From Mucilaginibacter pankratovii (lineage in GTDB: Bacteria > Bacteroidota > Bacteroidia > Sphingobacteriales > Sphingobacteriaceae): DNA of 64,000 nucleotides. The position numbers were made by a program, and so were the translations under genes. The stretch lies in assembly GCF_014773265.1 (NCBI RefSeq), contig NZ_JACWMY010000014.1, positions 62,001-126,000 on the forward strand. The letters run 5' to 3'. Within the stretch, counting starts at the first letter, position 1, and the number at the start of each line of letters is the position of its first letter. This document shows positions 40,282 to 48,747 of this stretch, one piece after another. Under the pieces are notes generated by a model. The model saw only the letters and a program-made list of their open reading frames with translations, was not told where the DNA came from and ran no database searches.

Positions 40282-41355
40282 ATGAAAAACATACACTACA
40301 AAATTTTTGCAGCTGCTTTAGTTGCAGTTATTATATCTACCAATGTATTTGCCCAAAAAGCGCCTGCCGGTAAAATCTGGTCGCCTGCAAAGGCCAATGC
40401 CTGGTATGCACAGCATAAATGGATAAGCGGGAGTGATTTTATCCCCAGCACAGCTATTAACCAGTTAGAAATGTGGCAGGCCGCCACCTTTGATGCCGCA
40501 ACGATAGACAGGGAGCTTGGCTACGCCGAAAGCATTGGTTTTAACACCATGCGGGTGTTTTTATACAGCCTTGCTTGGAAACAGGATAAAGCAGGGTTTA
40601 AGCAACGCGTTGAGCGATATCTTAAGATAGCAGATAAACACCATATCAAAACGATGTTTGTGTTTTTTGATGATTGCTGGAACGCCGACGCTAAAATTGG
40701 CCTGCAGCCTATACCAAAAGTGGGCATCCATAATTCCGGCTGGTTGCAGGACCCCGGGAACAGGATAAAGGATGCCGGCATTTACCCCGAACTGGAAGCT
40801 TACGTAAAAGACGTGATGAGCGCCTTTAAACATGATAAACGCATTTTGCTTTGGGATCTGTTTAACGAGCCGGGTAATTCGGGTAAAAAGGAAGCCTCCA
40901 TGGGCCTGCTTACCAAAGTATTTGGCTGGGCAAGGGAAGTAAACCCAGATCAGCCTGTGTCTGTTGGTTTGTGGGACTGGAGTTTTGAGAAACTCAACGC
41001 CTGCCAGGCGCTAAACTCGGATGTAATTACCTATCACGATTATACCGACGAAAACTCGCACCTGAAATCGATCCAACTACTGAAAACGCACGGCAAGCCG
41101 CTTATTTGTACCGAATATATGGCACGTACCCGTGGCAGTAAGTTTGCCAACGTAATGCCTATGCTGAAGAAAGAAAACGTAGGCGCACTTAACTGGGGTT
41201 TTGTAATGGGGAAAACCAATACCATTTACGCCTGGGATAACCCGATGCCCGATGGCAGCGAGCCGAAGGAATGGTTTCATGATATCTTCCGTAAGGACGG
41301 CACACCTTATAGGCAAGAAGAGGTGGACCTGATCAAAAAATTAAACGGTAAATAA
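40282..41355 (+). CDS. Secreted clan-A glycoside hydrolase (GH5-like)
   Basis: The protein has 357 residues from the ATG at 40282, which opens on the signal peptide (AAALVAVIISTNVFA-Q); 22 upstream codons are judged non-coding. The TIM-barrel glycosidase shows NTMRVFLYSLAWKQD, MFVFFDDCWN, the acid/base Glu196 in LFNEPGN and the probable nucleophile Glu278 in CTEYMAR. Similar proteins are labelled cellulase or 1,4-beta-xylanase. Subfamily and substrate cannot be fixed by eye. It is followed 7 bases later by a jelly-roll protein. Confidence 0.88.
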   Translation: MKNIHYKIFAAALVAVIISTNVFAQKAPAGKIWSPAKANAWYAQHKWISGSDFIPSTAINQLEMWQAATFDAATIDRELGYAESIGFNTMRVFLYSLAWKQDKAGFKQRVERYLKIADKHHIKTMFVFFDDCWNADAKIGLQPIPKVGIHNSGWLQDPGNRIKDAGIYPELEAYVKDVMSAFKHDKRILLWDLFNEPGNSGKKEASMGLLTKVFGWAREVNPDQPVSVGLWDWSFEKLNACQALNSDVITYHDYTDENSHLKSIQLLKTHGKPLICTEYMARTRGSKFANVMPMLKKENVGALNWGFVMGKTNTIYAWDNPMPDGSEPKEWFHDIFRKDGTPYRQEEVDLIKKLNGK

Positions 41356-41362
41356 CATCACG

Positions 41363-42091
41363 ATGAAAAAAAATCTTTTGTTTATTGCGGGTTTATGGGT
41401 GGCCATCCTGAGCGCGCATGGCGGTTATGCACAGGCTGTGAAGAGGGCGCGGACACGGCCCATAACATTTACCACCCGGGAGGCTTCAATAAAAAAGGTG
41501 CTGTATCCCCTTGCGGAGATGCTAAAAGCAGGGGAACTGGAAGTAGTGAACCGGGAAGCCACCGCGTTTGAGGCCGCTGATAAAAAAGGCATTAAACTAT
41601 CGGCCCGCGAAAATGACGGCGTAGCCTGGCTAAAAAATGTAGACTTTACCAACGGCGTAATTGAGCTGGATATAAAAGGTAAGGATGTACTGCAGCACAG
41701 TTTTGTAGGCATTGCTTTTCACGGCACTGGCTCGCCAAATACAATGGATGTGGTATATTTCAGGCCCTTCAACTTTAGGGCGCCGGATTCGGTAAGGCGG
41801 ATACATGCGGTGCAATATGTATCGTTGCCACAGTTTGATTGGGAGATACTCCGCGAGAAATACAACGGACAATACGAAAAAGACATAAGGCTGCCTCCTA
41901 TGGCTGACGGCTGGTTCCACGTAAAGATAGTGGTAAAGAGCCCCCACGTACTTGTATTTGTAGATGGACACAGCAATCCGAGCCTTGCAGTTAAAAGGCT
42001 AAACAGCACTACCCATGGCAAAATAGGCTTGTGGGTTGGCAATACTTCCGACGGGGAGTTTGCCAATTTAACGGTTGATTTTACTGAGTAA
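41363..42091 (+). CDS. Secreted laminin-G-like/DUF1080-type protein
   Basis: This 242-residue protein has a signal peptide ending at GGYA-Q. It has a concanavalin-like beta-sandwich pattern: GVAWLKNVDFTNGVIELDIKGK, SFVGIAFHGTGSPNTMDVVYFRPFNF, and GWFHVKIVVKSPHVLVFVDGHSNPSLAVKRL, as in 3-keto-disaccharide hydrolase/DUF1080 domains. It may be a glycan-binding or hydrolytic partner of the glycosidase upstream, with which it is cotranscribed. Confidence 0.78.
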   Translation: MKKNLLFIAGLWVAILSAHGGYAQAVKRARTRPITFTTREASIKKVLYPLAEMLKAGELEVVNREATAFEAADKKGIKLSARENDGVAWLKNVDFTNGVIELDIKGKDVLQHSFVGIAFHGTGSPNTMDVVYFRPFNFRAPDSVRRIHAVQYVSLPQFDWEILREKYNGQYEKDIRLPPMADGWFHVKIVVKSPHVLVFVDGHSNPSLAVKRLNSTTHGKIGLWVGNTSDGEFANLTVDFTE

Positions 42092-42114
42092 ATTTTCCGG
42101 GAAAACCCTCATGC

Positions 42115-42218
42115 TATCGTCATTGCGAGGTACGAAGCAATCTCCCGATAAGCAGAGCCGCCGTGCAAGTCCGCTTGTCCAATTTAGAGATTGCTTTGTG
42201 CCTTGCAATGACGCGATA
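42115..42218. repeat. Inverted CGTCATTGCGAGG-type element
   Basis: The arms at 42115-42144 (TATCGTCATTGCGAGGTACG, then AAGCAATCTC) and 42187-42218 pair over about 30 bases with a few mismatches. The CGTCATTGCGAGG...GAAGCAATCTC sequence is a widespread dispersed motif in Bacteroidota and other genomes. The central 42 bases contain GCAGAGCCGCCGTGCAAGTC. Position is directly after the DUF1080-like gene, where it may also act as terminator. Confidence 0.82.
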
Positions 42219-42315
42219 ACGAACAACTCCGTGATTTTTTATAGTTGATTTTCAATTTGTTAACGCCAATTTTCAATAAAATAATAAAGTCTATAGGAAC
42301 TATAGTTTTTATATC

Positions 42316-42323
42316 TACTTTTG
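42316..42323 (+). promoter_or_regulatory. -7 box of the riboswitch transcript
   Basis: TACTTTTG matches TAnnTTTG, 24 bases before the first paired base of the riboswitch. No -33 TTG at the usual distance. Confidence 0.5.
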
Positions 42324-42347
42324 TGATGTAATCGTTCTTTAAAAATA

Positions 42348-42458
42348 CTTATCCAGAAAGACAGAGGGAAAGGCCCTATGATGTCTTAGCAACCTGTACC
42401 GGCTTTAAGCATGGTGTAAGGTGCTAATTCCTGCTTCGTTTTAACGAGGACAGATAAG
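42348..42458 (+). ncRNA. SAM-I (S-box) riboswitch
   Basis: The closing stem pairs CTTATC (42348-42353) with GATAAG (42453-42458). Between them lie the S-box core words in order: AGAGGGAAAGGCCCTATGA, then AGCAACC, then AAGGTGCTAATTCCTGC. Core order and spacing match the S-adenosylmethionine aptamer. Downstream, GATGTTT-GCCA-AAACATC (42477-42494) could be part of the expression platform. The next gene is a peroxiredoxin, not a methionine gene, and it has its own promoter-like box at 42540. Confidence 0.9.
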
Positions 42459-42539
42459 CTGATTTAAAAGACAATGGATGTTTGCCAAAACATCTTCTTG
42501 CTTCTGCCCGGCCCGCCTTTTTTCTGAATTTTTAATGGA

Positions 42540-42547
42540 TAAGTTTG
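42540..42547 (+). promoter_or_regulatory. -7 box upstream of the peroxiredoxin gene
   Basis: TAAGTTTG matches TAnnTTTG, 64 bases before the peroxiredoxin start and downstream of the riboswitch. It would allow expression independent of the riboswitch. Confidence 0.5.
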
Positions 42548-42611
42548 ATGATAATTAACCGTTGGCATTTATTGCTATTCAAAAAAATATTAAAACAAAA
42601 CTTTAAAAATT

Positions 42612-43247
42612 ATGAGCTTACGAATTGGCGATGACGCCCCAAACTTTAAAGCAAATACATCACTGGGAGAAATTGATTTTTACGAATACCTGGGCGACAG
42701 CTGGGGCGTACTTTTCTCTCACCCGGCAGATTACACACCGGTATGTACTACCGAACTGGGCAAAACCGCATCTTTAAAAGATGAGTTTGAAAAACGCAAC
42801 GTAAAGGTAGTTGCGCTAAGCACGGATAATGTAGAATCGCACAAGGGCTGGATAAACGATATTAACGAAACCCAGGGTGTAGAAGTTACGTTCCCGATCA
42901 TCGGCGATGAAAGCCGCGAGATCTCGCAGGCTTATGATATGATTCACCCCAACGCCTCGCTTACGGCTACTGTACGTTCGCTGTTCATCATCGGCCCGGA
43001 TAAGAAAATAAAACTGATCATCAGCTACCCGGCGTCAACAGGCAGAAATTTCCAGGAAATATTAAGGGTGATAGATTCATTACAGCTAACCGCCTACCAC
43101 AGCGTAGCCACCCCGGCCGACTGGAAAGACGGCGAACAGGTAGTGGTGTTGCCATCCATTAAAACGGAAGACATCCCTGCTAAATTTCCCAAAGGCTTTG
43201 TAGAGGTAAAACCATACCTGCGCTTAACACCGCAGCCTAACAAATAG
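42612..43247 (+). CDS. 1-Cys peroxiredoxin (Prx6 type)
   Basis: This 211-residue cytosolic thiol peroxidase has its only cysteine, Cys45, in the active-site segment HPADYTPVCTTELG. The SLFIIGPDKKIKLIISYPASTGRNF segment and the C-terminal extension (DIPAKFPKGFVEVKPYLRLTP) are typical of Prx6. With no resolving cysteine it must use an external thiol. It lies about 150 bases downstream of an S-box riboswitch and 8 bases before a tRNA-Cys gene. Confidence 0.95.
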   Translation: MSLRIGDDAPNFKANTSLGEIDFYEYLGDSWGVLFSHPADYTPVCTTELGKTASLKDEFEKRNVKVVALSTDNVESHKGWINDINETQGVEVTFPIIGDESREISQAYDMIHPNASLTATVRSLFIIGPDKKIKLIISYPASTGRNFQEILRVIDSLQLTAYHSVATPADWKDGEQVVVLPSIKTEDIPAKFPKGFVEVKPYLRLTPQPNK

Positions 43248-43255
43248 GCAAATAA

Positions 43256-43326
43256 AGTCGTGTGGCCGAGAGGATAGGTATGGGTCTGCAAAACCTTCAA
43301 CGGTAGTTCGAATCTACCCACGACGT
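43256..43326 (+). tRNA. tRNA-Cys (anticodon GCA)
   Basis: The anticodon loop CTGCAAA gives GCA. The T arm GGTAG-TTCGAAT-CTACC is perfect, T at position 8 and the discriminator T73 fit cysteine identity, and the acceptor stem pairs at six of seven positions. The first pair would be A-G, and one anticodon-stem pair is T-T. The variable loop is short, as usual for tRNA-Cys. CCA is not encoded. A terminator follows. Confidence 0.85.
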
Positions 43327-43352
43327 CTCATTTAGGTGATTTTAGTTTTCAG

Positions 43353-43385
43353 AAGCGGCAAGCAGAGGGGCTTGTCGCTTTTTTT
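43353..43385 (+). terminator. Terminator after tRNA-Cys
   Basis: AAGCGGCAAGC pairs with GCTTGTCGCTT (one wobble) around AGAGGG and runs into seven T. It probably ends the peroxiredoxin to tRNA-Cys transcript. Confidence 0.82.
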
Positions 43386-43742
43386 GTGTCCGGCGTCGGT
43401 TGAAACCGGCGGCAATGAATGTGGATAGTTGGCAATCTTGCCTTAATTAGCACCAAACAAAAGCGCTTTTCTCTTTTCGTTTTTTCCACTCGTTTTTCCC
43501 AAAATTTCCGGAAAAAAATATTTGCCTCCGGGCGATTTTACGCCGCCAAAATTCGGGGTGATGGCCATCGTCGAAATTGGTTGCCGCCCCAAAAATGCTA
43601 AATCCTTAATTTAACAGGTAGTAAATAGCTGTAAATGAGTATAAAAATCAATAAAGGGACTAATTTTTGCGTTATTTTTAAATAGTGTACATTTTACACT
43701 AAGATGATTTTTCTATCTTAAATAAACCTCACCTTTGCGGAG

Positions 43743-43824
43743 AATTACAAGGGGATATATACACTGCCCGAGGAAAGAGCAAAAGCCTTGTAATTTAATT
43801 GTATTTGAAGAGGTAAATACAATT
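43743..43824 (+). promoter_or_regulatory. Two-hairpin 5' leader of the GIN-domain gene
   Basis: AATTACAAGG (43743-43752) pairs perfectly with CCTTGTAATT (43786-43795). Then AATTGTATTT (43797-43806) pairs perfectly with AAATACAATT (43815-43824), the loop being GAAGAGGT. The two 10-bp stems are adjacent and end 25 bases before the start codon. CACCTTTG just upstream (about 43731) resembles a -7 box. The rest of 43386-43740 shows no gene; one 60-codon open frame there lacks coding character. Confidence 0.65.
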
Positions 43825-43848
43825 GATGCAAAACAACCTTAAAATAAT

Positions 43849-44448
43849 ATGACAATGAAAATTAAAAATCTAATCCTGATCGCAATGGTTATCCTTGCTT
43901 CAGCATCATTCCAGTCAACTTACGCAAATACAATAAAAGACGACGCTTTTACCATCTTAGAGGATGTAGGCGCTATCAACAAAATTGAAGTTCATGGCAA
44001 CGTAGAACTTTACGTTACTGATGCACCAACTGATGTGATAAAAGTTTACAACAAGTACTATGCAGAAAGCGCACTTATCCAAAACAAAGGTGGTGTGTTA
44101 CGCATCTCGTCTTACACATCCGACAAATTGGTGATATGGGTAAAAGCTAAGGACCTGCGTTCGGTATCGGCGTTTGATAATGCACAGATCAATTCGTTCG
44201 GCACCCTGTCGAAAATTGAGTTCAGCGTAGATCTGCACGATAATGCCCAGGCAAAATTGAACTTAAATGCTTTTAAATTAACCCTGCTTGTAACTAACAA
44301 TGCTAAGGCCGATGTTAAAGGTACTGCTGATGAATTTAACCTGAACAGGGAAGTGGAGCAAAACGTTACACGCAACAACCTTGCGGTAATACGCCTTTAC
44401 GAAAACAAAAACATTGCTGTAACAGGCAAACAAATAACTGCTTTATAA
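43849..44448 (+). CDS. GIN-domain (DUF2807) exported protein
   Basis: This 199-residue protein has a signal peptide (LILIAMVILASASFQSTYA); starts at 43849 or 43855 are both possible. The mature part is the repetitive beta-helix-like GIN fold, seen in INKIEVHGNVELYVTDAP, LRSVSAFDNAQINSFG, LSKIEFSVDLHDNAQAKL and LTLLVTNNAKADVKG. Such putative auto-transporter adhesin head domains are abundant in Bacteroidota with unclear roles. Preceded by a structured leader and followed by a terminator. Confidence 0.88.
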   Translation: MTMKIKNLILIAMVILASASFQSTYANTIKDDAFTILEDVGAINKIEVHGNVELYVTDAPTDVIKVYNKYYAESALIQNKGGVLRISSYTSDKLVIWVKAKDLRSVSAFDNAQINSFGTLSKIEFSVDLHDNAQAKLNLNAFKLTLLVTNNAKADVKGTADEFNLNREVEQNVTRNNLAVIRLYENKNIAVTGKQITAL

Positions 44449-44473
44449 TAAGCATACAACAAATAAGTTTTTT

Positions 44474-44505
44474 AAAGCCGGCTGCTTACAGTCGGCTTTT
44501 TTTGT
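44474..44505 (+). terminator. Terminator after the GIN-domain gene
   Basis: AAAGCCGGCTG pairs with CAGTCGGCTTT (one wobble) around CTTA, followed by a T run. Confidence 0.82.
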
Positions 44506-44599
44506 TCGATCGGTTTTGTGGGATACCATAGGGCAATTAAATAAAAAATTAAGAGGGCGTATTTGAATAACCCGGTTAATGCAGCAACTTTGTATTGCA

Positions 44600-45082
44600 A
44601 TGGAAATAATAAAAGCCGCCCCTGAGCATTACGACGCCATTTGGGAAATATTCTCTGCTGTGGTAAAGCCCGGCGATACCTATGCCTTTGCGCCCGATAG
44701 CACCAGAAGCGACATGATGACCTACTGGCTGGGCGCCGGAATGGAAACGTTTGTAGCAATAGATAACGCCGAGGTGGCAGGAACCTATTTTTTGAAACCG
44801 AACCAGATTGGGTTGGGTAACCACATAGGCAATTGCGGTTACATAGTGCACCCTGGCTTTAGGGGAAAAGGCATTGGCAGTTTGTTATGCCAGCACTCTA
44901 TAAAAATGGCAACAGCAATGGGCTTCAAAGGCATCCAGTTTAATTTTGTGGTATCGAGCAATGCAACCGCAGTTAAACTTTGGCAAAAGCATGGCTTCTT
45001 CGTCATCGGTACAACGCCAAATGGTTTCAGGCATCAGCAACTGGGTTTGGTAGATACTTATATCATGTACCGGGCATTATAA
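44600..45082 (+). CDS. GNAT family N-acetyltransferase
   Basis: The protein has 160 residues from the ATG at 44600, seven codons inside the longest frame. GNAT motifs: the N-terminal MEIIKAAPEHYDAIWEIF, the acetyl-CoA binding loop VHPGFRGKGIGSLLCQHS (R-G-x-G-I-G) and NATAVKLWQKHGF. It probably acetylates a small amine, amino acid or antibiotic-like compound. It is convergent with the methyltransferase gene. Confidence 0.9.
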   Translation: MEIIKAAPEHYDAIWEIFSAVVKPGDTYAFAPDSTRSDMMTYWLGAGMETFVAIDNAEVAGTYFLKPNQIGLGNHIGNCGYIVHPGFRGKGIGSLLCQHSIKMATAMGFKGIQFNFVVSSNATAVKLWQKHGFFVIGTTPNGFRHQQLGLVDTYIMYRAL

Positions 45083-45096
45083 AAGCGGGCCGCACC

Positions 45097-45708
45097 TTAT
45101 CTCTTCCGCAGGCACCAGGTGGTCATGCATCTTAAATTTTGCACGTTGGTGGTTTTTATCGGTTCGAACAATTGGCCGTTGAGTTCGCGGGTGTATTCTA
45201 TCAATATCTGCTCGTTCACCAAAAAGCGTTCGCTGCCATCGGGCAGGGCGTAGCGGCTGTTGCCTAAGGGGGTAACCAGGCTCTCTATGCCGATGTCTGA
45301 TGCCAGCCGGGTAAATAGGTAGCCGCCGGGTTTTAGTACGCGCCATGCGGAGCGGAGCATAGCATCAAAGTGGTTGCTGTCTTCGGCAAAATGCAGCACT
45401 GCGCTGCAAATTACCAGGTCGAAGGCCGCATCCTCAAAGGGCATGTTTTCGGCGGTGCAATTCACAAAGTTTTTTAGCGGGTTGGCCGGTGCCAGCATTT
45501 TGGACAGGGCCTGTACTTCGGCCACGGCGTTTGGGTTTGGGTCGATACCGTAAACATCATGACAGTTTTGGAGGAAATAAACGATGTTGCGCCCGCCGCC
45601 GCAGCCCACATCCAGCACCTTTTTACAGCCATCAAAACGCCCTTTCAACAACTGGTCGAAAAGGTAGATATCAATATTGCCGTAAAGCTGCTGTAGGTTG
45701 TTTTTCAT
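45097..45708 (-). CDS. Class I SAM-dependent methyltransferase
   Basis: This 203-residue protein has motif I VLDVGCGGGRNI and motif II/III MPFEDAAFDLVICSAVLHFAED, followed by AWRVLKPGGYLF, as in Methyltransf_11 enzymes. The C-terminal part includes a basic CLRKR end. Substrate unknown. It is convergent with the acetyltransferase gene, 14 bases apart. Confidence 0.9.
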   Translation of the reverse strand: MKNNLQQLYGNIDIYLFDQLLKGRFDGCKKVLDVGCGGGRNIVYFLQNCHDVYGIDPNPNAVAEVQALSKMLAPANPLKNFVNCTAENMPFEDAAFDLVICSAVLHFAEDSNHFDAMLRSAWRVLKPGGYLFTRLASDIGIESLVTPLGNSRYALPDGSERFLVNEQILIEYTRELNGQLFEPIKTTNVQNLRCMTTWCLRKR

Positions 45709-45790
45709 AAAGTAAATGTAGGGTTTGTGTGTGGAATTTGTTGTTTGTTAATTTACACCATAGCGATGGGTTTCAAACCCGTCGCTATAA

Positions 45791-48088
45791 TTGGAAGAAG
45801 ATGAGCCCAGCGTAACAATTGTGTTCAAAACACACATTGAATATTTTTATCCGAATAATATCTATATACTTGTTTCTCGTAGCCAAGTATTCAAAACCAT
45901 TATTTTTTACCCATTGTCAACAGGAAAACTCACCTTACTGCTGCTTTGCTTTTGCCTGCCCGGCTTAACAGCTTTCGCCCAAAAAAAGAACGCCGCTTAC
46001 CAGTACCATATAAAACGTGCCGCGGCCGCTATTAAAATAGATGGCGTTGTTGATGAAGCTGATTGGGAACATGCCGACTCCGCCGCCAACTTCTTTTTGG
46101 TTTTACCCATGGATACCAGCTTTGCTAAGGTGAAAACCACGGTGAAAATGACCTACGACAATAACAACCTATATGTGGTAGCCATTTGCTACGGCGGGCT
46201 GCCGGGCCAAAACATGGTGGAATCGTTAAAGCGCGACTTTAACTTTGGAAAGAACGATAACTTTTTACTTTTTATGGATCCCTTTGATGCCCGTACCGAT
46301 GGCTTTAGTTTTGGCGCTAACGCGGCGGGCGCGCAATGGGATGGCACCATGTATGAGGGCGGCAAAGTAGACCTGAGCTGGGACAACAAATGGACCTCTG
46401 AAGTAAAAAACTATCCCGATCGCTGGGTGTGGGAAGCATCTATTCCCTTTAAGAGTATCCGCTATAAAAAAGGTATCCGCGAGTGGGGCATCAACTTTAG
46501 CCGTAACGATCTTAAATCTACCGAGAAATCGAGCTGGGCCCCGGTGCCAAGGCAGTTCCCTACCGCATCCCTTGCCTACACAGGTACGCTGGTTTGGGAC
46601 GAGGAACCACCCGTAGCCAGCAGTAACGTATCGGTTATACCTTATGCATTGGCAGGACTTACTAAAGACTATCAAACTAAAACACCAACCGACTGGCGCA
46701 AGGATATCGGCGGGGATGTAAAGATAGGGCTCACTTCATCCCTTAACCTGGATCTGACCGTTAACCCCGATTTTTCGCAGGTGGATGTAGATCAGCAGGT
46801 GATCAACCTAAACCGTTTCGAACTCTTCTTCCCGGAAAAGCGACAGTTCTTTTTAGAGAACGGCGACCTGTTTGCCAATTTTGGTTATGCCGATATCCGC
46901 CCCTTCTTTTCGCGCAGGATAGGGCTCAATGCCCCCATTCGTTTTGGCACACGCTTAACGGGTAAGATCAATAAGGACTGGCGCGTAGGGGTAATGGATG
47001 TACAAACCGGGCAAACGGGCATCAATAACCTGCCGGGCCAAAACTTTGGCGTGGTAACGCTGCAAAGGCGTGTGTTCTCCCGCTCCAACATCGGCATCAT
47101 GTTTATTAACAAGGATGCTACCGGCAGCGCGCCAAGCCCGGGCAATACGACACCGGGCTATAACCGCAACATAGGAGTAGAGTACAACCTGGCCTCCTCC
47201 AATAACTTATGGACGGGTAAATTTCTCGGCTTAAAATCGTTCAGCCCCGGCGTTACCGGGCACGATTATGTGCAGGCGGCGCACCTGCAATACCTCAGTA
47301 AATATTGGACGCTGTACCTGCAGCAGCAATATGTGGGCAGTAACTACAATGCCGAGGTAGGCTATGTACCCCGCCGTGGTTACAACAAGCTTAGCCCCCT
47401 GTTGCTGCACAACTTTTTCCCAAAAACAGGTTCGGTACTCATCCATACGCTACAGCTATCATCCAACTACTTTTTTGATGAACATTTTAAACGCACGGAT
47501 AACGAAAGCATCCTCAGCTATATCATTACCTTCCGCAACCGCAGCCAGCTATGGTTTTCGGGAGGCGACACTTATGTAAAGCTGCTGCGCCCATACGACC
47601 CTACAAACATTGGCAAAGGCAACCTGCCCATCGGTTTCGAGAGCCATTGGAACACGGCCGATGTACAGTATATCTCCAAGCCGCAAAGCGTATTCACTTA
47701 TGTTGCAGAAGCTTCCTACGGGGGATATTATGACGACGGCACAAAGCTCACCCTTACCGGCCAGCTGGGCTACCGCTTTCAGCCTTATGTAAATATAGCG
47801 GTAAACGCCTCCTATAACGATCTGCGCCTGCCGCAGCCCTATGGCCGTAATTCTTTTTGGCTGATAGGCCCGCGTACCGATGTTACCTTTACCAATAACC
47901 TGTACTTTACCACCTTTGTGCAGTACAACGAGCAGGCCCGCAATATGAATATCAACACCCGCCTGCAATGGCGCTACCGCCCTGCGTCGGACGTGTTTAT
48001 TGTTTATGGCGATAATTCCATCCCATCGCCGTTTATGGTTAAAAACAGGCAGCTGACCGTAAAGTGGACCTACTGGTGGAATATTTAA
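45791..48088 (+). CDS. DUF5916 outer-membrane protein with CBM9-like domain
   Basis: The frame has 765 residues, but no ATG lies near the signal peptide. The leader GKLTLLLLCFCLPGLTAFA-Q follows a TTG at 45914, a possible true start. After it comes a carbohydrate-binding family 9-like domain (AIKIDGVVDEADWEHADSA, VKMTYDNNNLYVVAICY), then the DUF5916 barrel (LDLTVNPDFSQVDVDQQVINLNRFELFFPEKRQFFLENG) with many amphipathic strands. The role is unknown, possibly glycan-related. Monocistronic. Confidence 0.85.
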   Translation: MEEDEPSVTIVFKTHIEYFYPNNIYILVSRSQVFKTIIFYPLSTGKLTLLLLCFCLPGLTAFAQKKNAAYQYHIKRAAAAIKIDGVVDEADWEHADSAANFFLVLPMDTSFAKVKTTVKMTYDNNNLYVVAICYGGLPGQNMVESLKRDFNFGKNDNFLLFMDPFDARTDGFSFGANAAGAQWDGTMYEGGKVDLSWDNKWTSEVKNYPDRWVWEASIPFKSIRYKKGIREWGINFSRNDLKSTEKSSWAPVPRQFPTASLAYTGTLVWDEEPPVASSNVSVIPYALAGLTKDYQTKTPTDWRKDIGGDVKIGLTSSLNLDLTVNPDFSQVDVDQQVINLNRFELFFPEKRQFFLENGDLFANFGYADIRPFFSRRIGLNAPIRFGTRLTGKINKDWRVGVMDVQTGQTGINNLPGQNFGVVTLQRRVFSRSNIGIMFINKDATGSAPSPGNTTPGYNRNIGVEYNLASSNNLWTGKFLGLKSFSPGVTGHDYVQAAHLQYLSKYWTLYLQQQYVGSNYNAEVGYVPRRGYNKLSPLLLHNFFPKTGSVLIHTLQLSSNYFFDEHFKRTDNESILSYIITFRNRSQLWFSGGDTYVKLLRPYDPTNIGKGNLPIGFESHWNTADVQYISKPQSVFTYVAEASYGGYYDDGTKLTLTGQLGYRFQPYVNIAVNASYNDLRLPQPYGRNSFWLIGPRTDVTFTNNLYFTTFVQYNEQARNMNINTRLQWRYRPASDVFIVYGDNSIPSPFMVKNRQLTVKWTYWWNI

Positions 48089-48254
48089 CTTAATGAGAGG
48101 GCAATTAGGGTTAACACAACTTAACACAATTCAAGGTTAACTTTTATAAAGTATTAATAATCAATTATTTGTATTTTTACAGGGTTAACATAAAAGCCAC
48201 CTTTTTATGGGTGATTTTTTGTTATACAGTAGTGTTCGGTAAGATAAAAATCAC

Positions 48255-48740
48255 ATGAGCAAAGAGCAAACCACCGATCTGTTAAAATTTCTCCAGCCTT
48301 TTGGCGAAGAAGTTATCGACCTTGCCCTATGGCTGCGCGAATTTGTGTGGGACAGGTACCCCATGTGTAACGAACTTATTTACGATAACTACAACGCGCT
48401 GGCTTTCGGCTGGTCGCCAACGGAGCGGGCGGGTCATGTATTTTGCACCATCGCCATCATTCGTACCAATAAGGCCATCCATTTTGGCTTTTACTGGGGC
48501 AGCCAGATAGAGGACCCGGATAAGATATTGATAGGCAACGGCGTGCAATACCGGTATTACGTGGTAAAGAGCAAAGAGGATTTCCCGCAACGGTATATGG
48601 AGAAGTTGCTTACTGATGCCTATGTAAATTCATTAGGTAAAGTGAAAGACCCGAAGCAGCTTGTGGAAGGTTTTACCATTACTAAAGCCGTATCGCCGAA
48701 GAAAAGGGAGTTGAAGGTAAAAGTGGTGAAGAAGAAATAG
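48255..48740 (+). CDS. DUF1801 family protein
   Basis: This 161-residue protein has the DUF1801 fold: LALWLREFVWDRYPMCNELIYDNYNALAFGWSPT and IIRTNKAIHFGFYWGSQIEDP. A lysine-rich tail (PKKRELKVKVVKKK) follows. Small soluble protein of unknown role, convergent with the nucleotidyltransferase genes and 7 bases from the end of the first. Confidence 0.82.
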   Translation: MSKEQTTDLLKFLQPFGEEVIDLALWLREFVWDRYPMCNELIYDNYNALAFGWSPTERAGHVFCTIAIIRTNKAIHFGFYWGSQIEDPDKILIGNGVQYRYYVVKSKEDFPQRYMEKLLTDAYVNSLGKVKDPKQLVEGFTITKAVSPKKRELKVKVVKKK

Positions 48741-48747
48741 ACGGCAG

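Noticed and set aside
43419..43601. 60-codon ORF between tRNA-Cys and the GIN gene
   Set aside because: Composition (many Phe, Lys, Arg) and lack of a start context suggest chance.
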